Shown: positions 1-8,960 of the stretch, piece after piece | Position numbering within the stretch: the first letter of the stretch is position 1 | How the letters are laid out: the number at the start of each line of letters is the position of its first letter | DNA from: a virus | Virus record (IMG/VR): IMGVR_UViG_3300031601_000022 | Location: 1 to 28,142 of that record | DNA length: 28,142 nucleotides | Strand: one strand, 5' to 3' | Notes under the pieces: generated by a model | Seen by the model: the letters and a program-made list of their open reading frames with translations, nothing else | Database searches by the model: none | What the model was told of the DNA's origin: nothing | Position numbers and translations under genes: made by a program

Positions 1-1
1 G

Positions 2-103
2 GTTGGATCCGTGCCGCCAGTCCATGGGGTTTTCAATCCTATGGTCACAGTAGCAGGGCTGCATGGCGGGCGGCTTCTCGTGCGCTCGTTCAATGCGCCC
101 TGA
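2..103 (+). CDS. C-terminal end of an upstream gene (partial)
   Basis: Reading frame 2 is open from the window edge and ends at TGA 101-103. It gives about 33 residues with ordinary protein composition, ending in RSFNAP. The frame that runs into the next gene is also open to the window edge, but its translation here is rich in Trp, Arg, Ser and Ala, as expected for a shadow frame in GC-rich DNA. I therefore read this as the tail of a preceding gene 23 bases before the topoisomerase-like gene. Too little is visible to assign a function. Confidence 0.45.
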   Translation, partial: VGSVPPVHGVFNPMVTVAGLHGGRLLVRSFNAP

Positions 104-126
104 AGGGGCCATCCTGGTATCGGGGC

Positions 127-3100
127 TTGACAGTCACCTTGGAGAATCCAAAACCTCAGAGGTTTTCCGTTGATGGTTTCGTCAAGAAATTTGGTACCCG
201 AGATCAACTGGACGACTTGACCTTTGGCGTAGAAAAGACGGCAGCCAAGTTCCAGAAGAAAAAAGAGGTGCCCAAGGCCAAGGGCACCGGCACCACCACG
301 GTCTACGAGTACAGCGACGGCCAGATCCAGCACCGCAACCGCGAGAAGGCCAAGAAGGTCGAGAAGCTGCGGGGCAACCTGGATAAGCTGCGTGGTGCCG
401 TCATCACGGACCTGAAGTCCAAAGACCCGAAGACCCGGTTGTGTGCCCTCGCTGTCGGCCTGATGAATGACACCTATGAGCGGGTCGGTAACGACGGTTC
501 CGCCAAGGACGGTCACTTTGGGGTCACCGGCTGGAGGCCAGAGCACGTCAAGTTCTCGGGCGGCAAGGCGACCGTCACTTACGTCGGCAAGAGTGGCGTC
601 AGCCAGAAGAAGACCACCACTGATGCTGGGTTGATCGGTGGGCTGAAGGAAGCCGTCAAGAACAAGTCGAAGGGCGACACCTTGTTCACCTACGACGGCG
701 GTAGGGTGGATGCGTCTGCGGTCAACGCCTACCTCAAGCCCCATGGCATCACGGCGAAGGACATCCGGGGGCTACACGCCAACCGTGAAGTCCAAGACCG
801 GCTGAAGGCCATTCGGGGCAAGGGCGGGAAGCTCCCCACCGATAAGAAGGAACGGGAGACGAAGCTCAAGGCCGAGTTCAAGCAGGCCATTGAGGAGGCA
901 GCGAAGGAGGTCGGCCACGAAGCATCGACCCTCCGTAGCCAGTACCTCGTGCCGGGTCTCGAAGATGCCTTCATGCGGGACGGGACGGTCAAGGAGAAGC
1001 TGGACAAGCAGGGTGGCACGAAGTCCAAGACTGCCATCATCGACATCCACAATGCGTGGCCAGATGAGAACACCTATGGGGGGCTGGATTCCCACGTCGG
1101 GTTGTTCGCCTTCAAGGCTTTAACGAGTAGCCTGACAGCCTGTGAGTGGGCTTTGATCAACGACCTGAACCGCAGGGCTGGGGGTGAGGTCAGCATCACC
1201 CACAAGGGCGGTGAGTACACTTACCGGGGCTACCGGGTGGACCCCAGCGTGGTGACAGAACTTCAGGGTGGCGGCTACCTTGGGGATGAGGAGGGAGGGG
1301 GCTACATCGGCCTCTCTCGTGAGTTCCAGGGCAAGTGCCAGCTCTACCAGATGGCCACCCGCAAGCTCGCCGCTCGGTGGATCGTCGAGGGCACGAAGTC
1401 CAAGGCCGAGAAGGAAGATGAGGACATCGAAGGGCTGCACCACAAGAACCCCTCGAAGAAGCCTCCCCGCCATGACCTCCGCCGGAAGCGGATGCGTGAG
1501 GATGACCCCGATATCGAGGGGTTCGGTGCCGACAGCGACAAGGACTTGAGCAAGAACTTCAAGAAGCGGGCAGTCCGGTTGGCCTCTCGCTACATACGCA
1601 GCATTCTGGCCGCAGAAAAGCCACACGACAATGGGGATGTCTGGCAAGTGAAGGAAGGCCCTTCCAAGGGTTCCTGGGTGGGGATGAACCAGAACGGTGC
1701 CACCCACCCTTTCGGCAAGGACAAGGACAGCAAGGCCAAGGCTGAAGCCTTCGCCAAGGGCAAGACCGACGATGCCGATGAGGCCCAGGTGGACGCAGAG
1801 AAGGAAGAGGCCAAGGCCAAGGCCGAGAAGGAGAACGAGGTCAAGGCCGAGAGGAGGGAACTCTCCAAGGAGGTCATGGGCATCGTGGACCAGATGTTCA
1901 AGGACAAGGTGTTCTCCGAAGAGATGTCTATCGAACTGAAGAAGATGGCCAACAAGCCTGAGTTCTTCAGGAGCTACAAGTCCGAGATGGCGAGCCTGCG
2001 CAAGCAGATCGCGGGTGGCATCACCCCGTCTAACATGCGAAGTCTGTCCAAGGATCCTTTTAAGGGTCTGGATACTAACAACTCCGCAGATATGGCTGCC
2101 GCTCTGGTGGTGGCTAAGGCCCAGGAAGCCATCATCCTCAACCCCAGCTATCTCGGGGGTCATACCCTCTCTACGACTGCGCTGGATTCGGAGGCTCTGG
2201 TAGACCGGGCACAGGTGTCCTTGAACCTCTTTGGCGGTCTTGAGCCTGAGCAGCGGGTGAAGGTGGCGAAGAGGGCAGCACAGCAAGTTGCCGACCTGGA
2301 ACCCGGCAGTCCTGAAGCCAAGGAACTGAACGCCATCATTGATGGCCTCCATCTGGCGGCCGTGATGAAGGATGAGAAGTTCGACACGAAAGGCACGGAC
2401 GGGAAACTGCTTCGTGAGCCCCTGAACAAGAAACTGAGGATACTGGCGAAGAAGATGGCCGAGATGGGGAACACGAAGTTCCTCTTCCTCGACGATCCGA
2501 CGAAGCTCTATCAGGCAGAAGGCCGGGAGGTCATTCGGGACGCCCTTGGCAAGCTGGACGACGACGAACTTGTCGAGATGTCGGCGGACATGCCCTGGGA
2601 GTCCTTGGCGAAGGCGTTGAAAGAGGGCAAGGAATCCGACCCGAAGATGGATCCCGAGGTGCAGGAGTACCTGCGAGAGATGATGCGGGACATGGGGTGC
2701 AACTCCATGTCCACCGTGCAGGGGGTGGCTGCGGCCATCACCAACGCGAAGAAGGACCCCACCACCACATCAGAGTCTTACGACAACGCCTACGACGACT
2801 TGCAGGAGGCTTCCAGAGAGGACATCGGGTCTGCTTGCGACAACTATTTGGCGGAATGCTCTGCTGAAGGGAAGTCGCCTGCGGAGTGCATAGGGGCTTC
2901 GGAATCCGTGCAGCGAGCCCAGATGGTGTCCACCGCAGAGGCAATCAAGGAGGCGGACCCGCAGCCGGATCCCCAGAACGTGGCAGTGGCCACCGCACTT
3001 AATATTGCTGACGGGCTGAGTCTGAAGTTGCTCTCGGACAAGACCCTTCGCCCAGAGAAGCCCCTTTCAGAGCAGAAGGCCGACTGGCTCAAGGAGGTCA

Positions 3101-3207
3101 CGGATCCCAAGGAGCGCAAACGAGTACAAGAAATGTCGCCCGAAGAATTCCGGGCGATGCAGACAGCGGTATTGAGTGACGATGAAGAGGGCGGAATCCC
3201 TACCTGA
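127..3207 (+). CDS. Topoisomerase IB domain in a giant multidomain virion-module protein
   Basis: The N-terminal third matches type IB DNA topoisomerase, which relaxes supercoils by a transient 3'-phosphotyrosyl break. All five catalytic residues can be placed: R119 in ERVGND, K155 in YVGKSG, R214 in KDIRG, H264 in VGH and nucleophile Y273 in SQYLVPG. The H-to-Y spacing of nine residues equals that of vaccinia topoisomerase (H265/Y274). Residues 412-418 and 484-490 carry RKLAARW and RLASRYI motifs. Around 506-548 is a small W/G/F-containing segment (WQVKEGPSKGSWVG), then a Lys/Glu coiled-coil stretch to about 590. The remaining 430 residues are helical and unrecognised. Family enzymes are usually 300-350 aa, so two thirds of the protein is extra. 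The TTG start lacks a good SD and the frame is open upstream, so the start is uncertain. Its place next to head genes suggests a packaged polyvalent enzyme, which is inference. Confidence 0.85.
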   Translation: MTVTLENPKPQRFSVDGFVKKFGTRDQLDDLTFGVEKTAAKFQKKKEVPKAKGTGTTTVYEYSDGQIQHRNREKAKKVEKLRGNLDKLRGAVITDLKSKDPKTRLCALAVGLMNDTYERVGNDGSAKDGHFGVTGWRPEHVKFSGGKATVTYVGKSGVSQKKTTTDAGLIGGLKEAVKNKSKGDTLFTYDGGRVDASAVNAYLKPHGITAKDIRGLHANREVQDRLKAIRGKGGKLPTDKKERETKLKAEFKQAIEEAAKEVGHEASTLRSQYLVPGLEDAFMRDGTVKEKLDKQGGTKSKTAIIDIHNAWPDENTYGGLDSHVGLFAFKALTSSLTACEWALINDLNRRAGGEVSITHKGGEYTYRGYRVDPSVVTELQGGGYLGDEEGGGYIGLSREFQGKCQLYQMATRKLAARWIVEGTKSKAEKEDEDIEGLHHKNPSKKPPRHDLRRKRMREDDPDIEGFGADSDKDLSKNFKKRAVRLASRYIRSILAAEKPHDNGDVWQVKEGPSKGSWVGMNQNGATHPFGKDKDSKAKAEAFAKGKTDDADEAQVDAEKEEAKAKAEKENEVKAERRELSKEVMGIVDQMFKDKVFSEEMSIELKKMANKPEFFRSYKSEMASLRKQIAGGITPSNMRSLSKDPFKGLDTNNSADMAAALVVAKAQEAIILNPSYLGGHTLSTTALDSEALVDRAQVSLNLFGGLEPEQRVKVAKRAAQQVADLEPGSPEAKELNAIIDGLHLAAVMKDEKFDTKGTDGKLLREPLNKKLRILAKKMAEMGNTKFLFLDDPTKLYQAEGREVIRDALGKLDDDELVEMSADMPWESLAKALKEGKESDPKMDPEVQEYLREMMRDMGCNSMSTVQGVAAAITNAKKDPTTTSESYDNAYDDLQEASREDIGSACDNYLAECSAEGKSPAECIGASESVQRAQMVSTAEAIKEADPQPDPQNVAVATALNIADGLSLKLLSDKTLRPEKPLSEQKADWLKEVTDPKERKRVQEMSPEEFRAMQTAVLSDDEEGGIPT

Positions 3208-3315
3208 ATAATCTCGGGGCTGTTTGCATATCTTTCCTATATTTGAGCGGTACTAGCGAGGGGCCAACGTGTGCCCACGCCGCCCGCTCTCAATGAGGAC
3301 ACGGAGGACCCTAAA

Positions 3316-4014
3316 ATGGCCAGAATCACCATGCAGGCTGCCGAGCACACCGGGAACGCCCTGGATGCCGCCGCTGATCTTGTTGCCAAGAATGCCGCAT
3401 CCGCAGGCATCGACCCGAAGATTGCAGGAAAGTTCGCCTATCAGTGCGATCTCCTGAGCGACTACATGGCCAAGGCCGCTGGCATCAATCTCGCTAAGCT
3501 GGCCGCTTCCCGTATGGCAGATGAGGACCCCTCGCAGATCGGTGAGGAGAAGTCCGGCCCGAAGGAGCAGGAAGGCGACGAGCCTTTCATGTCTCACGAG
3601 TTCACGCAGCAGGAGAACCGGGAGCTTCGCGAGAAGGTCCAGAACAAGGAACTCGGTTCTGACAGGATCAGTCCTGAGCAGCAGACTCCCAGGCCCGGCG
3701 TGCAGGCAGCTCTGGCCAACGGTACGAAGCTCGCTGCACTCTTCCTCGACGTGAACTCGGCGGCCACTCGTTGTGCTTCCAGCGACAACGAGGACGTTAA
3801 GGCTCTTGGTAAGAAGTTGGCTGCCGCTGGCATCAGCGTGCTCGCCTTCCAGACCCGTCTGCTCGAAGGCAGTGAGTCCCATGAGCGTATCGCCATGGTG
3901 ACTCGTGCAGCCGCCCACGTCCTGCCGCATGTCGCAAAGGACGTTCCCGTGGCCGCTGCTGGGAAGCTGGCCCGTATGGTGGACATCTTTGCGGGAGTCA
4001 CTTCGGCGGTCTAA
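3316..4014 (+). CDS. Conserved phage protein of unknown function, helical
   Basis: This encodes 232 aa. The ATG at 3316 is chosen because GGAGG at 3303-3307 sits eight bases upstream; an in-frame GTG at 3271 has no comparable RBS. The N-terminus (MARITMQAAEHTGNALDAAA) and C-terminus are Ala-rich and helical. A charged linker near residues 70-125 contains GEEKSGPKEQEGDEPFMS. No enzymatic motif, signal peptide or membrane segment is visible. The stop codon TAA overlaps an ATG of the next gene, and the gene lies between the topoisomerase-like and ParB-like genes and just upstream of the head cassette. A minor virion or assembly role is plausible. I do not recognise a named family. Confidence 0.8.
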   Translation: MARITMQAAEHTGNALDAAADLVAKNAASAGIDPKIAGKFAYQCDLLSDYMAKAAGINLAKLAASRMADEDPSQIGEEKSGPKEQEGDEPFMSHEFTQQENRELREKVQNKELGSDRISPEQQTPRPGVQAALANGTKLAALFLDVNSAATRCASSDNEDVKALGKKLAAAGISVLAFQTRLLEGSESHERIAMVTRAAAHVLPHVAKDVPVAAAGKLARMVDIFAGVTSAV

Positions 4015-4040
4015 TGGGCCTCTTGCATAGGAGGTTTCCC

Positions 4041-5675
4041 GTGAGGACACCGCATCAAGCTACCGTGTACGTTGATTACCAGCAGAGGGCTCGTGAGTTC
4101 TCTGTCGGTGATATGGCATATCCTCTTGCCGGGGCGGCAACTGACGAGTCCCAAGCGGGTCGTGTGGTAGCCGTGTTTCCTGGCATCGGACAAGTGGATA
4201 TCGAGTTCCCTTGGGGCTCTGGCCGTTACCCAGTTGAAGACGTGCAACGAGTGACAGACATCGTTACTAAGGCTCCCGATCCCGACCACACCACCGTCCC
4301 TGGCGGGGTGGGCACAGTCGGTATTCCCGGTGGTCCCGTGGAGAAGAGGGCTGCTCTGGCCATCGACCGGGTGGCCAGTGCTTTCATCAAGTCTGCTGTC
4401 TACTGGGCAGGCAAGGACCGAAGTTACCGGGCAACCAGGGCGGAGGCCGAATCCAACAAGTTCAGGTGTCCAAGGTGTCGCGTAGAGAATGGGTCCGACC
4501 CCATCTACCTTCGTCCCGTTAACTACAAGCGGGAAGATGGCCAAAGCCACCAGCTCTTCGGTTGTCCCGCCTGCATGTTCCTCATTAAGAGGGACCGGAT
4601 TCAAGGTCTTCAACAAGACCTCGGTGACGATGGCCCACAGGACGGTACACAGAGCAACTGGGATGGTGTGATGGAACAGGGTTTCAACTCTGTTCGTAAC
4701 GTGCAGGGCCATTCGAGAACAGCAGACAAGGGCATTCACCAGAAGCAGTATGAGAGGGCTGGGCAGCTCTCACGGGTGGACCCGTCCATCGCTAATGTTA
4801 TGGTCGAGTCGGGCTCAAGGGAAGACAAGATTTCGGTCTCCAAGACTTCGATGTCGGCTTCTAGTTTGAAGCCGTCTCAAACGACCATGGTGTTGCCGAA
4901 GTCCTTGGGTATGGCTCTGCTCATGCTCAAGAAGAACCAGATTGGCGGAGACCTTGGAGCCCTGGTTTCTTCCGACAAGTACATCATGGACGGCCATCAT
5001 CGTTGGTCCGCTGCTGTTCTTGCCGGTGGTTCTTCAGCTCAGGTTGGTGGCTACGTCGCCAAGCTGCCCGGTGAGAAACTTGTCCGCGTGCTGAACCTGC
5101 TCACCAAGGGCGAGTTCAAAGTCGGTCAGGGCAATGCCGGGTCGGGGAACCTTGGGGACTACACATCCGCCAAGGTCCGAAAGATGATGACGGAGTTCAC
5201 CGAGAAGGGCATTCCTGGCAAGTTCCCGTGGTCGGCAGATGATGTCAAATCCACGTTGGAGAACGCTTTTGGATCGGTGGATGACGGGATCAAGCAGATT
5301 TCGGACAACGCCAAGTTGGTCTCCAAGAAGGTTCCCTCATGGGCACCTCCTCGCTCCGACATGCCGGTCATCGATCCAGCTCAGGTCCCCAAGGCGGTCA
5401 AGAAACTTCAGGACGGGGATGTTGATTGGCACAAGCCCTACAAGCGGGCCGCCACCCGAGATTGGGATGATGATTCTATCACCAACTGGCATCACCAGAT
5501 TCTACGGGCGGTGCGGGAGTTGATGCCCATCAGAACGAAGGGTGAAGAAGCTGCCGCTCGCTTGAAGGAACTGAAGGTAGAGTGGAACGACGTGACCCGG
5601 GAAATCAAGAAGAGGGGCCTGAAGGTTTACGGCCCATCCTCTCTCCGGTTTAGCAGTGTGGTGGAGGGGGGTTGA
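4041..5675 (+). CDS. Zinc-ribbon + ParB-like domain protein (544 aa)
   Basis: The start is GTG 4041, with AGGAGG at 4029-4034; an ATG at 4014 overlapping the previous stop is also possible. The N-terminal 75 residues look like a small beta-rich domain. A zinc ribbon follows (C143-P-R-C146, C175-P-A-C178). From about residue 240 comes a ParB/sulfiredoxin-like domain with the hallmark DGHHRW at 317-322. ParB-type domains bind or cut DNA, or hydrolyse nucleotides, in different families; which applies here is unknown. Residues of about 235-470 align closely with the minus-strand gene at 27242-28054, including SLKPSQTTMVL, GGDLGAL and VPSWAP, so the two are paralogs. This copy has the extra N-terminal part and a C-terminal charged helical tail. 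There is no ParA neighbour, so a partition role is unlikely; a packaged DNA-acting protein is an inference from context. Confidence 0.8.
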   Translation: MRTPHQATVYVDYQQRAREFSVGDMAYPLAGAATDESQAGRVVAVFPGIGQVDIEFPWGSGRYPVEDVQRVTDIVTKAPDPDHTTVPGGVGTVGIPGGPVEKRAALAIDRVASAFIKSAVYWAGKDRSYRATRAEAESNKFRCPRCRVENGSDPIYLRPVNYKREDGQSHQLFGCPACMFLIKRDRIQGLQQDLGDDGPQDGTQSNWDGVMEQGFNSVRNVQGHSRTADKGIHQKQYERAGQLSRVDPSIANVMVESGSREDKISVSKTSMSASSLKPSQTTMVLPKSLGMALLMLKKNQIGGDLGALVSSDKYIMDGHHRWSAAVLAGGSSAQVGGYVAKLPGEKLVRVLNLLTKGEFKVGQGNAGSGNLGDYTSAKVRKMMTEFTEKGIPGKFPWSADDVKSTLENAFGSVDDGIKQISDNAKLVSKKVPSWAPPRSDMPVIDPAQVPKAVKKLQDGDVDWHKPYKRAATRDWDDDSITNWHHQILRAVRELMPIRTKGEEAAARLKELKVEWNDVTREIKKRGLKVYGPSSLRFSSVVEGG

Positions 5676-5676
5676 C

Positions 5677-7152
5677 ATGGCGATGGAACGGTTTGCCAGG
5701 GCTGCCATCACTACCCCGCACGTCGGGAACAAGGGTTGGTCAAAGATCCGTAAGGCTGCTCAGGCCGATGCTACGGCAGAGGTCAGCGAGAACCTGATCG
5801 ACCGGGCTTCGACTATCTTTGGCAATCCGTTCAACCCGTCCGAGTACCTGCTCACCCACGCGACCATCGTAGCGTCAGTGGATACGATCACGCCCCCCAA
5901 CACCAAGCTCGGCAAGGTGATGGAGGGTGGCTTCCGGGTTAACCGGAAGTTCGGGAACTACCGGATCAAGCTCGGCACCGAAAAGTACATCAACAACAAC
6001 AACGACTGCTGGGACAGGGACGTGCTCCTCAAGAGCTTCCGAACCTTCATCGGTGGTCACAACTTCGTTGAGCACGTTCAGATCGAAGAACTGTCGAAGG
6101 GTCGCATCATCGACGCCGTGGCCCGAGATATAGGGGACTCCGTGTATGTGGATATCCTCATCGCGACTGACCGGAAGCACACCGATCTGGTGGCTGCTAT
6201 CGAGTCGGGCAAGATGAGCACGATGTCCATGGGCTGCACGGTTGATGGAACCATCTGCACCAAGTGCGGGCACTGGGCCGCCGACGACACCGAGATGTGC
6301 GACCACATCAAGTACGAGAAGGGCAACACCTTCTTCGACGATCAGGGCCGCCAGCACAAGGTAGCTGAGTTGTGTGGCCACGACAGCATCGACCCGACTG
6401 GCGGTGTGCAGTTCATCGAAGGTTCTTGGGTCGGCACTCCGGCATTCACGGGGGCTGTCCTACGGAACGTCATTGCTTTGCATGGTACGGATGGGCTAGG
6501 TAAGGCGGCTTCCGCCATGCTCCAGACTCCACCTGACCAGTGGACTAAGGGTCAACGTCGTAAGGCGGCATCCCTCGCCTTCGGCAGTAATGACCAGTTC
6601 ATGGCCGGGTGGGATGATGATGCTGATGATGATGAGGGTGAGTCTGAGGCTCCGACTGAAGAGAAGCCCAAAGACCCCTTCGAGGATGTCGAGAACGAGC
6701 TGACCGACCACATGCGTGATCGGGTCAAGAAGAAGCTCAAGAAGGACATGGATCAGAAGGACCAGGACGAAGCCCTGAGCCCCGAAGATTCGTCCAGTGC
6801 TCCGAACGACAACCTCGTGAAGCAGAGCCAGATTTATGGCTCCACTGTCGCATTCATTTGCCGGACGGCATCTAGCGATGTTGATCTGGTAGATAAGGTG
6901 GCCCAACTTGATGCCATGTATGGCCATGCTGCTTCGGTGTCAATGTACCGAGCGGCTGTCCGTCTCGGTTCCTTTACGGGCTACGGTTCAATCAATCTGT
7001 TTTCTCGGGCTTGTCAGGCGACCCTCGGTCGTAAGCCCATTTTAGCCGAGGCAAAGACTTTGATCAGGCTCGGCAAGCTCATCTCGCGGCGAGGCCAGGA
7101 TCGCAGTGAGACTCAAGAACACTCCCTGGCAGTCGCCAAGGCGAAGGAGTAA
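5677..7152 (+). CDS. Prohead (head maturation) protease with long C-terminal extension
   Basis: The start is ATG 5677, with GGAGG at 5663-5667. The first 275 residues have the layout of T4 gp21-type / herpesvirus-assemblin-like prohead proteases. A histidine region GGHNFVEH (H128, H133) is followed about 50 residues later by the serine motif MSTMSMGC (S181/S184). A Cys/His cluster comes next (GC187, CTKCG, MCDH) and is likely a zinc site. Such enzymes cut scaffold and capsid N-termini inside the prohead. The C-terminal 200 residues start with a very acidic segment (DDDADDDEGESE), continue as a charged helix, and end in a Ser/Ala-rich domain; this part may act as scaffold or be removed on maturation. 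The gene directly precedes the acidic scaffold candidate, the usual protease-scaffold-capsid order. Confidence 0.85.
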   Translation: MAMERFARAAITTPHVGNKGWSKIRKAAQADATAEVSENLIDRASTIFGNPFNPSEYLLTHATIVASVDTITPPNTKLGKVMEGGFRVNRKFGNYRIKLGTEKYINNNNDCWDRDVLLKSFRTFIGGHNFVEHVQIEELSKGRIIDAVARDIGDSVYVDILIATDRKHTDLVAAIESGKMSTMSMGCTVDGTICTKCGHWAADDTEMCDHIKYEKGNTFFDDQGRQHKVAELCGHDSIDPTGGVQFIEGSWVGTPAFTGAVLRNVIALHGTDGLGKAASAMLQTPPDQWTKGQRRKAASLAFGSNDQFMAGWDDDADDDEGESEAPTEEKPKDPFEDVENELTDHMRDRVKKKLKKDMDQKDQDEALSPEDSSSAPNDNLVKQSQIYGSTVAFICRTASSDVDLVDKVAQLDAMYGHAASVSMYRAAVRLGSFTGYGSINLFSRACQATLGRKPILAEAKTLIRLGKLISRRGQDRSETQEHSLAVAKAKE

Positions 7153-7157
7153 ATGCG

Positions 7158-8744
7158 ATGAGTAAGCGTCAACGCATGACATGGGCGGCCCTCCGTGGGG
7201 CGGCTGCTGCACCAGCAATTCCCGGTTACGGTGTCGAAGACCAGGATCACCCCGCGCACACCCAGGAAGATCCGGGTGCTCACGATTATGAGAACGGTGA
7301 CACCTCATCGTGGGCCGAGGATGTCCACCCCGGTCCTCTCACGAATTCCGGCCCGCCTGCGATCCCCGGCTACGGCGTCGAAGACCAGGATCACCCTGCC
7401 CACCAGCGGCAGGCCAGCATCATGGAGCTGGTGCGACGCAAGTCCGCCAAGGCTCTCGTTCTCGCCAAGGCCACCCTCGGTAAGACGGCTTCCTGGGACA
7501 ACATCGAAGAGCAGGCTTATGGTTACATGAGCATGGACGACAGTGCCCTTGATGCTTCCATCGAGCGTCTGGGCGGCGACTTCCTCGGTTTCGAGGATGA
7601 GCTGGACGACGACGATGGTATGGACATGCTGGGCATGGACGACCTCGACGACGACTTCGATGACGACGATGGCATGGACATGCTGGGCATGGACGACCTC
7701 GACGACGACTTCGATGACGACGATGGTATGGACATGCTGGGCATGGACGACCTCGATGACGACATCGACGACAACCCCATGATGGCTCGCCTCATGGCGA
7801 TGGAGACCGAGGTCCACGCCCTGCGTGCCGCCGCTGGTCAGAACGACCCCGATGGCAAGACCCTTGGGACCAACGGCAAGTCCGAGGACGAAGAAAAGAA
7901 GGAAGAGGACGCCGCCAACAAGGAAGCAGCAATGCCCTTCATGGCGATGTTCGACACCTACGACAGTGACGGCGACGGCTTCGTCACCGCCGAGGACTGG
8001 GGCGGTCCCCGCGCCATGTTCGCCTCCATCGACACCGACGGTGATGGCATCATCGCCCGCCACGAGGTCATGGCGGGCTGTGAGAAGCTGCCCGAAGGCA
8101 AGATGCGGGACAACTGCGAGAAGAAGAAGGAAGAAGACGGCGGCGACGAGAAGGCCGAGAAGAAGGCGTTCGGTGAGTTCGCTGACGACCTCGACGACCT
8201 TGACGACTTCGACGACGACGAGATGGATATGCTTCAGGCCATGGACATGGACATGGACATGGACATGGACATGGATGATGACGATGCCATGCTCGGTTGC
8301 GGCAGCGACGTGATGGCGTCCAAGAAGTCCGACGAGGACACCGACGCCGACGAGGACAAGGACAAGGACGAGGACAAGGACGACGACGACGACGAAGAGG
8401 AGAAGGACGACAAGGGTTCTGACAAGGAAGCCTCCGGTGACACTCAGTTCTTCGCGACCGGCTTCGACCCCATGGGTCTGGGCGACGGTACTGAGATGTC
8501 CGACATGGACGATGCGGCTTTGCGTAGCGTCTTCGGTTCCGACGACGAAGATGAAGACGAAGACAAGGGTTCCGACAAGGAAGCCAGCCTCGCCGCCATC
8601 CTCAATCCGCAGCCCCGAAAGGCGAGCACGGGCGTCAAGTCCATCGGCAAGGTCGCCAAGCAGGCTTCGAGCGGTGGTAGCGAGATCAACGAGCTGTCTA
8701 GCCTCTGGGCCTCTGACCCGGACGTGAGCGGTTCTTTCTCCTGA
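7158..8744 (+). CDS. Probable scaffold/core protein: hyperacidic, EF-hands, tandem repeats
   Basis: This encodes 528 aa, extraordinarily rich in Asp, Glu and Met. The order is: a 16-residue motif PAIPGYGVEDQDHPAH present twice (residues 19-34 and 67-82); three perfect or near-perfect 18-residue repeats DDDDGMDMLGMDDLDDDF (150-203); two EF-hand loops, D269-S-D-G-D-G...D280 and the canonical D292-T-D-G-D-G-I-I-A-R-H-E303; an (MD)n run near 362-373; and further D/E/K stretches. The C-terminal 50 residues are less charged. Position between protease and capsid genes, plus high charge, fit a head scaffold degraded by the protease. The EF-hands predict calcium binding. The start ATG 7158 follows GGAG at 7146-7149. 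It could instead be a retained internal core protein. The scaffold role is inferred from synteny, not from homology. Confidence 0.75.
   Translation: MSKRQRMTWAALRGAAAAPAIPGYGVEDQDHPAHTQEDPGAHDYENGDTSSWAEDVHPGPLTNSGPPAIPGYGVEDQDHPAHQRQASIMELVRRKSAKALVLAKATLGKTASWDNIEEQAYGYMSMDDSALDASIERLGGDFLGFEDELDDDDGMDMLGMDDLDDDFDDDDGMDMLGMDDLDDDFDDDDGMDMLGMDDLDDDIDDNPMMARLMAMETEVHALRAAAGQNDPDGKTLGTNGKSEDEEKKEEDAANKEAAMPFMAMFDTYDSDGDGFVTAEDWGGPRAMFASIDTDGDGIIARHEVMAGCEKLPEGKMRDNCEKKKEEDGGDEKAEKKAFGEFADDLDDLDDFDDDEMDMLQAMDMDMDMDMDMDDDDAMLGCGSDVMASKKSDEDTDADEDKDKDEDKDDDDDEEEKDDKGSDKEASGDTQFFATGFDPMGLGDGTEMSDMDDAALRSVFGSDDEDEDEDKGSDKEASLAAILNPQPRKASTGVKSIGKVAKQASSGGSEINELSSLWASDPDVSGSFS
7605..7766 (+). repeat. 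Three 54-bp in-frame tandem repeats
   Basis: Units lie at 7605-7658, 7659-7712 and 7713-7766. They differ by only a few bases, mostly synonymous (ggt/ggc, gac/gat), and by one F-to-I change at the end of unit 3. Near-identity at the DNA level means recent expansion or ongoing homogenisation. Copy number may vary between related phages. Confidence 0.95.
8241..8270 (+). repeat. (ATGGAC)5 hexanucleotide microsatellite
   Basis: Five exact ATGGAC units are followed by an imperfect sixth, ATGGAT. They encode alternating Met-Asp in the acidic scaffold candidate. The run is in frame, so slippage would change protein length without breaking the frame. Confidence 0.95.
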
Positions 8745-8756
8745 GCCCATCCCCCG

Positions 8757-8786
8757 ACCCAAACCCCTTCCAATAGGGGTTTGGGT
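8757..8786 (+). terminator. Hairpin after the scaffold gene, possible weak terminator
   Basis: A perfect 11-bp stem (8757-8767 with 8776-8786) encloses an 8-base loop, 12 bases after the scaffold stop. No U-tract follows directly; a T-rich patch lies about 25 bases further on. It may be an attenuator or an mRNA-end stabiliser rather than a full terminator. The motif CAATAGGGGTTT in it recurs at 10551-10562 after the capsid gene. Confidence 0.5.
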
Positions 8787-8960
8787 ACTACCCCTGCCAG
8801 TATCTTCTCTCCCTTTTTCAATATCTATTTGATAACGCTCACATAATGAGTGAAGGGCCTGCCGGATCCATTCTGGTGACGGGGGCCGGGCCGAACTGAC
8901 CTACGGGTGAGGGCGGTCGCCAGAACCCAACCCCTGTGAACAGGGAGTAGGAGGACTCAA

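Noticed and set aside
4041-5675. Plasmid-type ParB partition protein
   Set aside because: There is no ParA neighbour, no HTH DNA-binding domain after the ParB-like motif and no centromere-like repeats nearby.
7605-7766. Regular repeats resembling a CRISPR array
   Set aside because: The 54-bp units are contiguous without spacers and encode an in-frame protein repeat.
8848-8901. 17-codon micro-ORF upstream of the decoration gene
   Set aside because: It has no ribosome binding site and is too short to judge.
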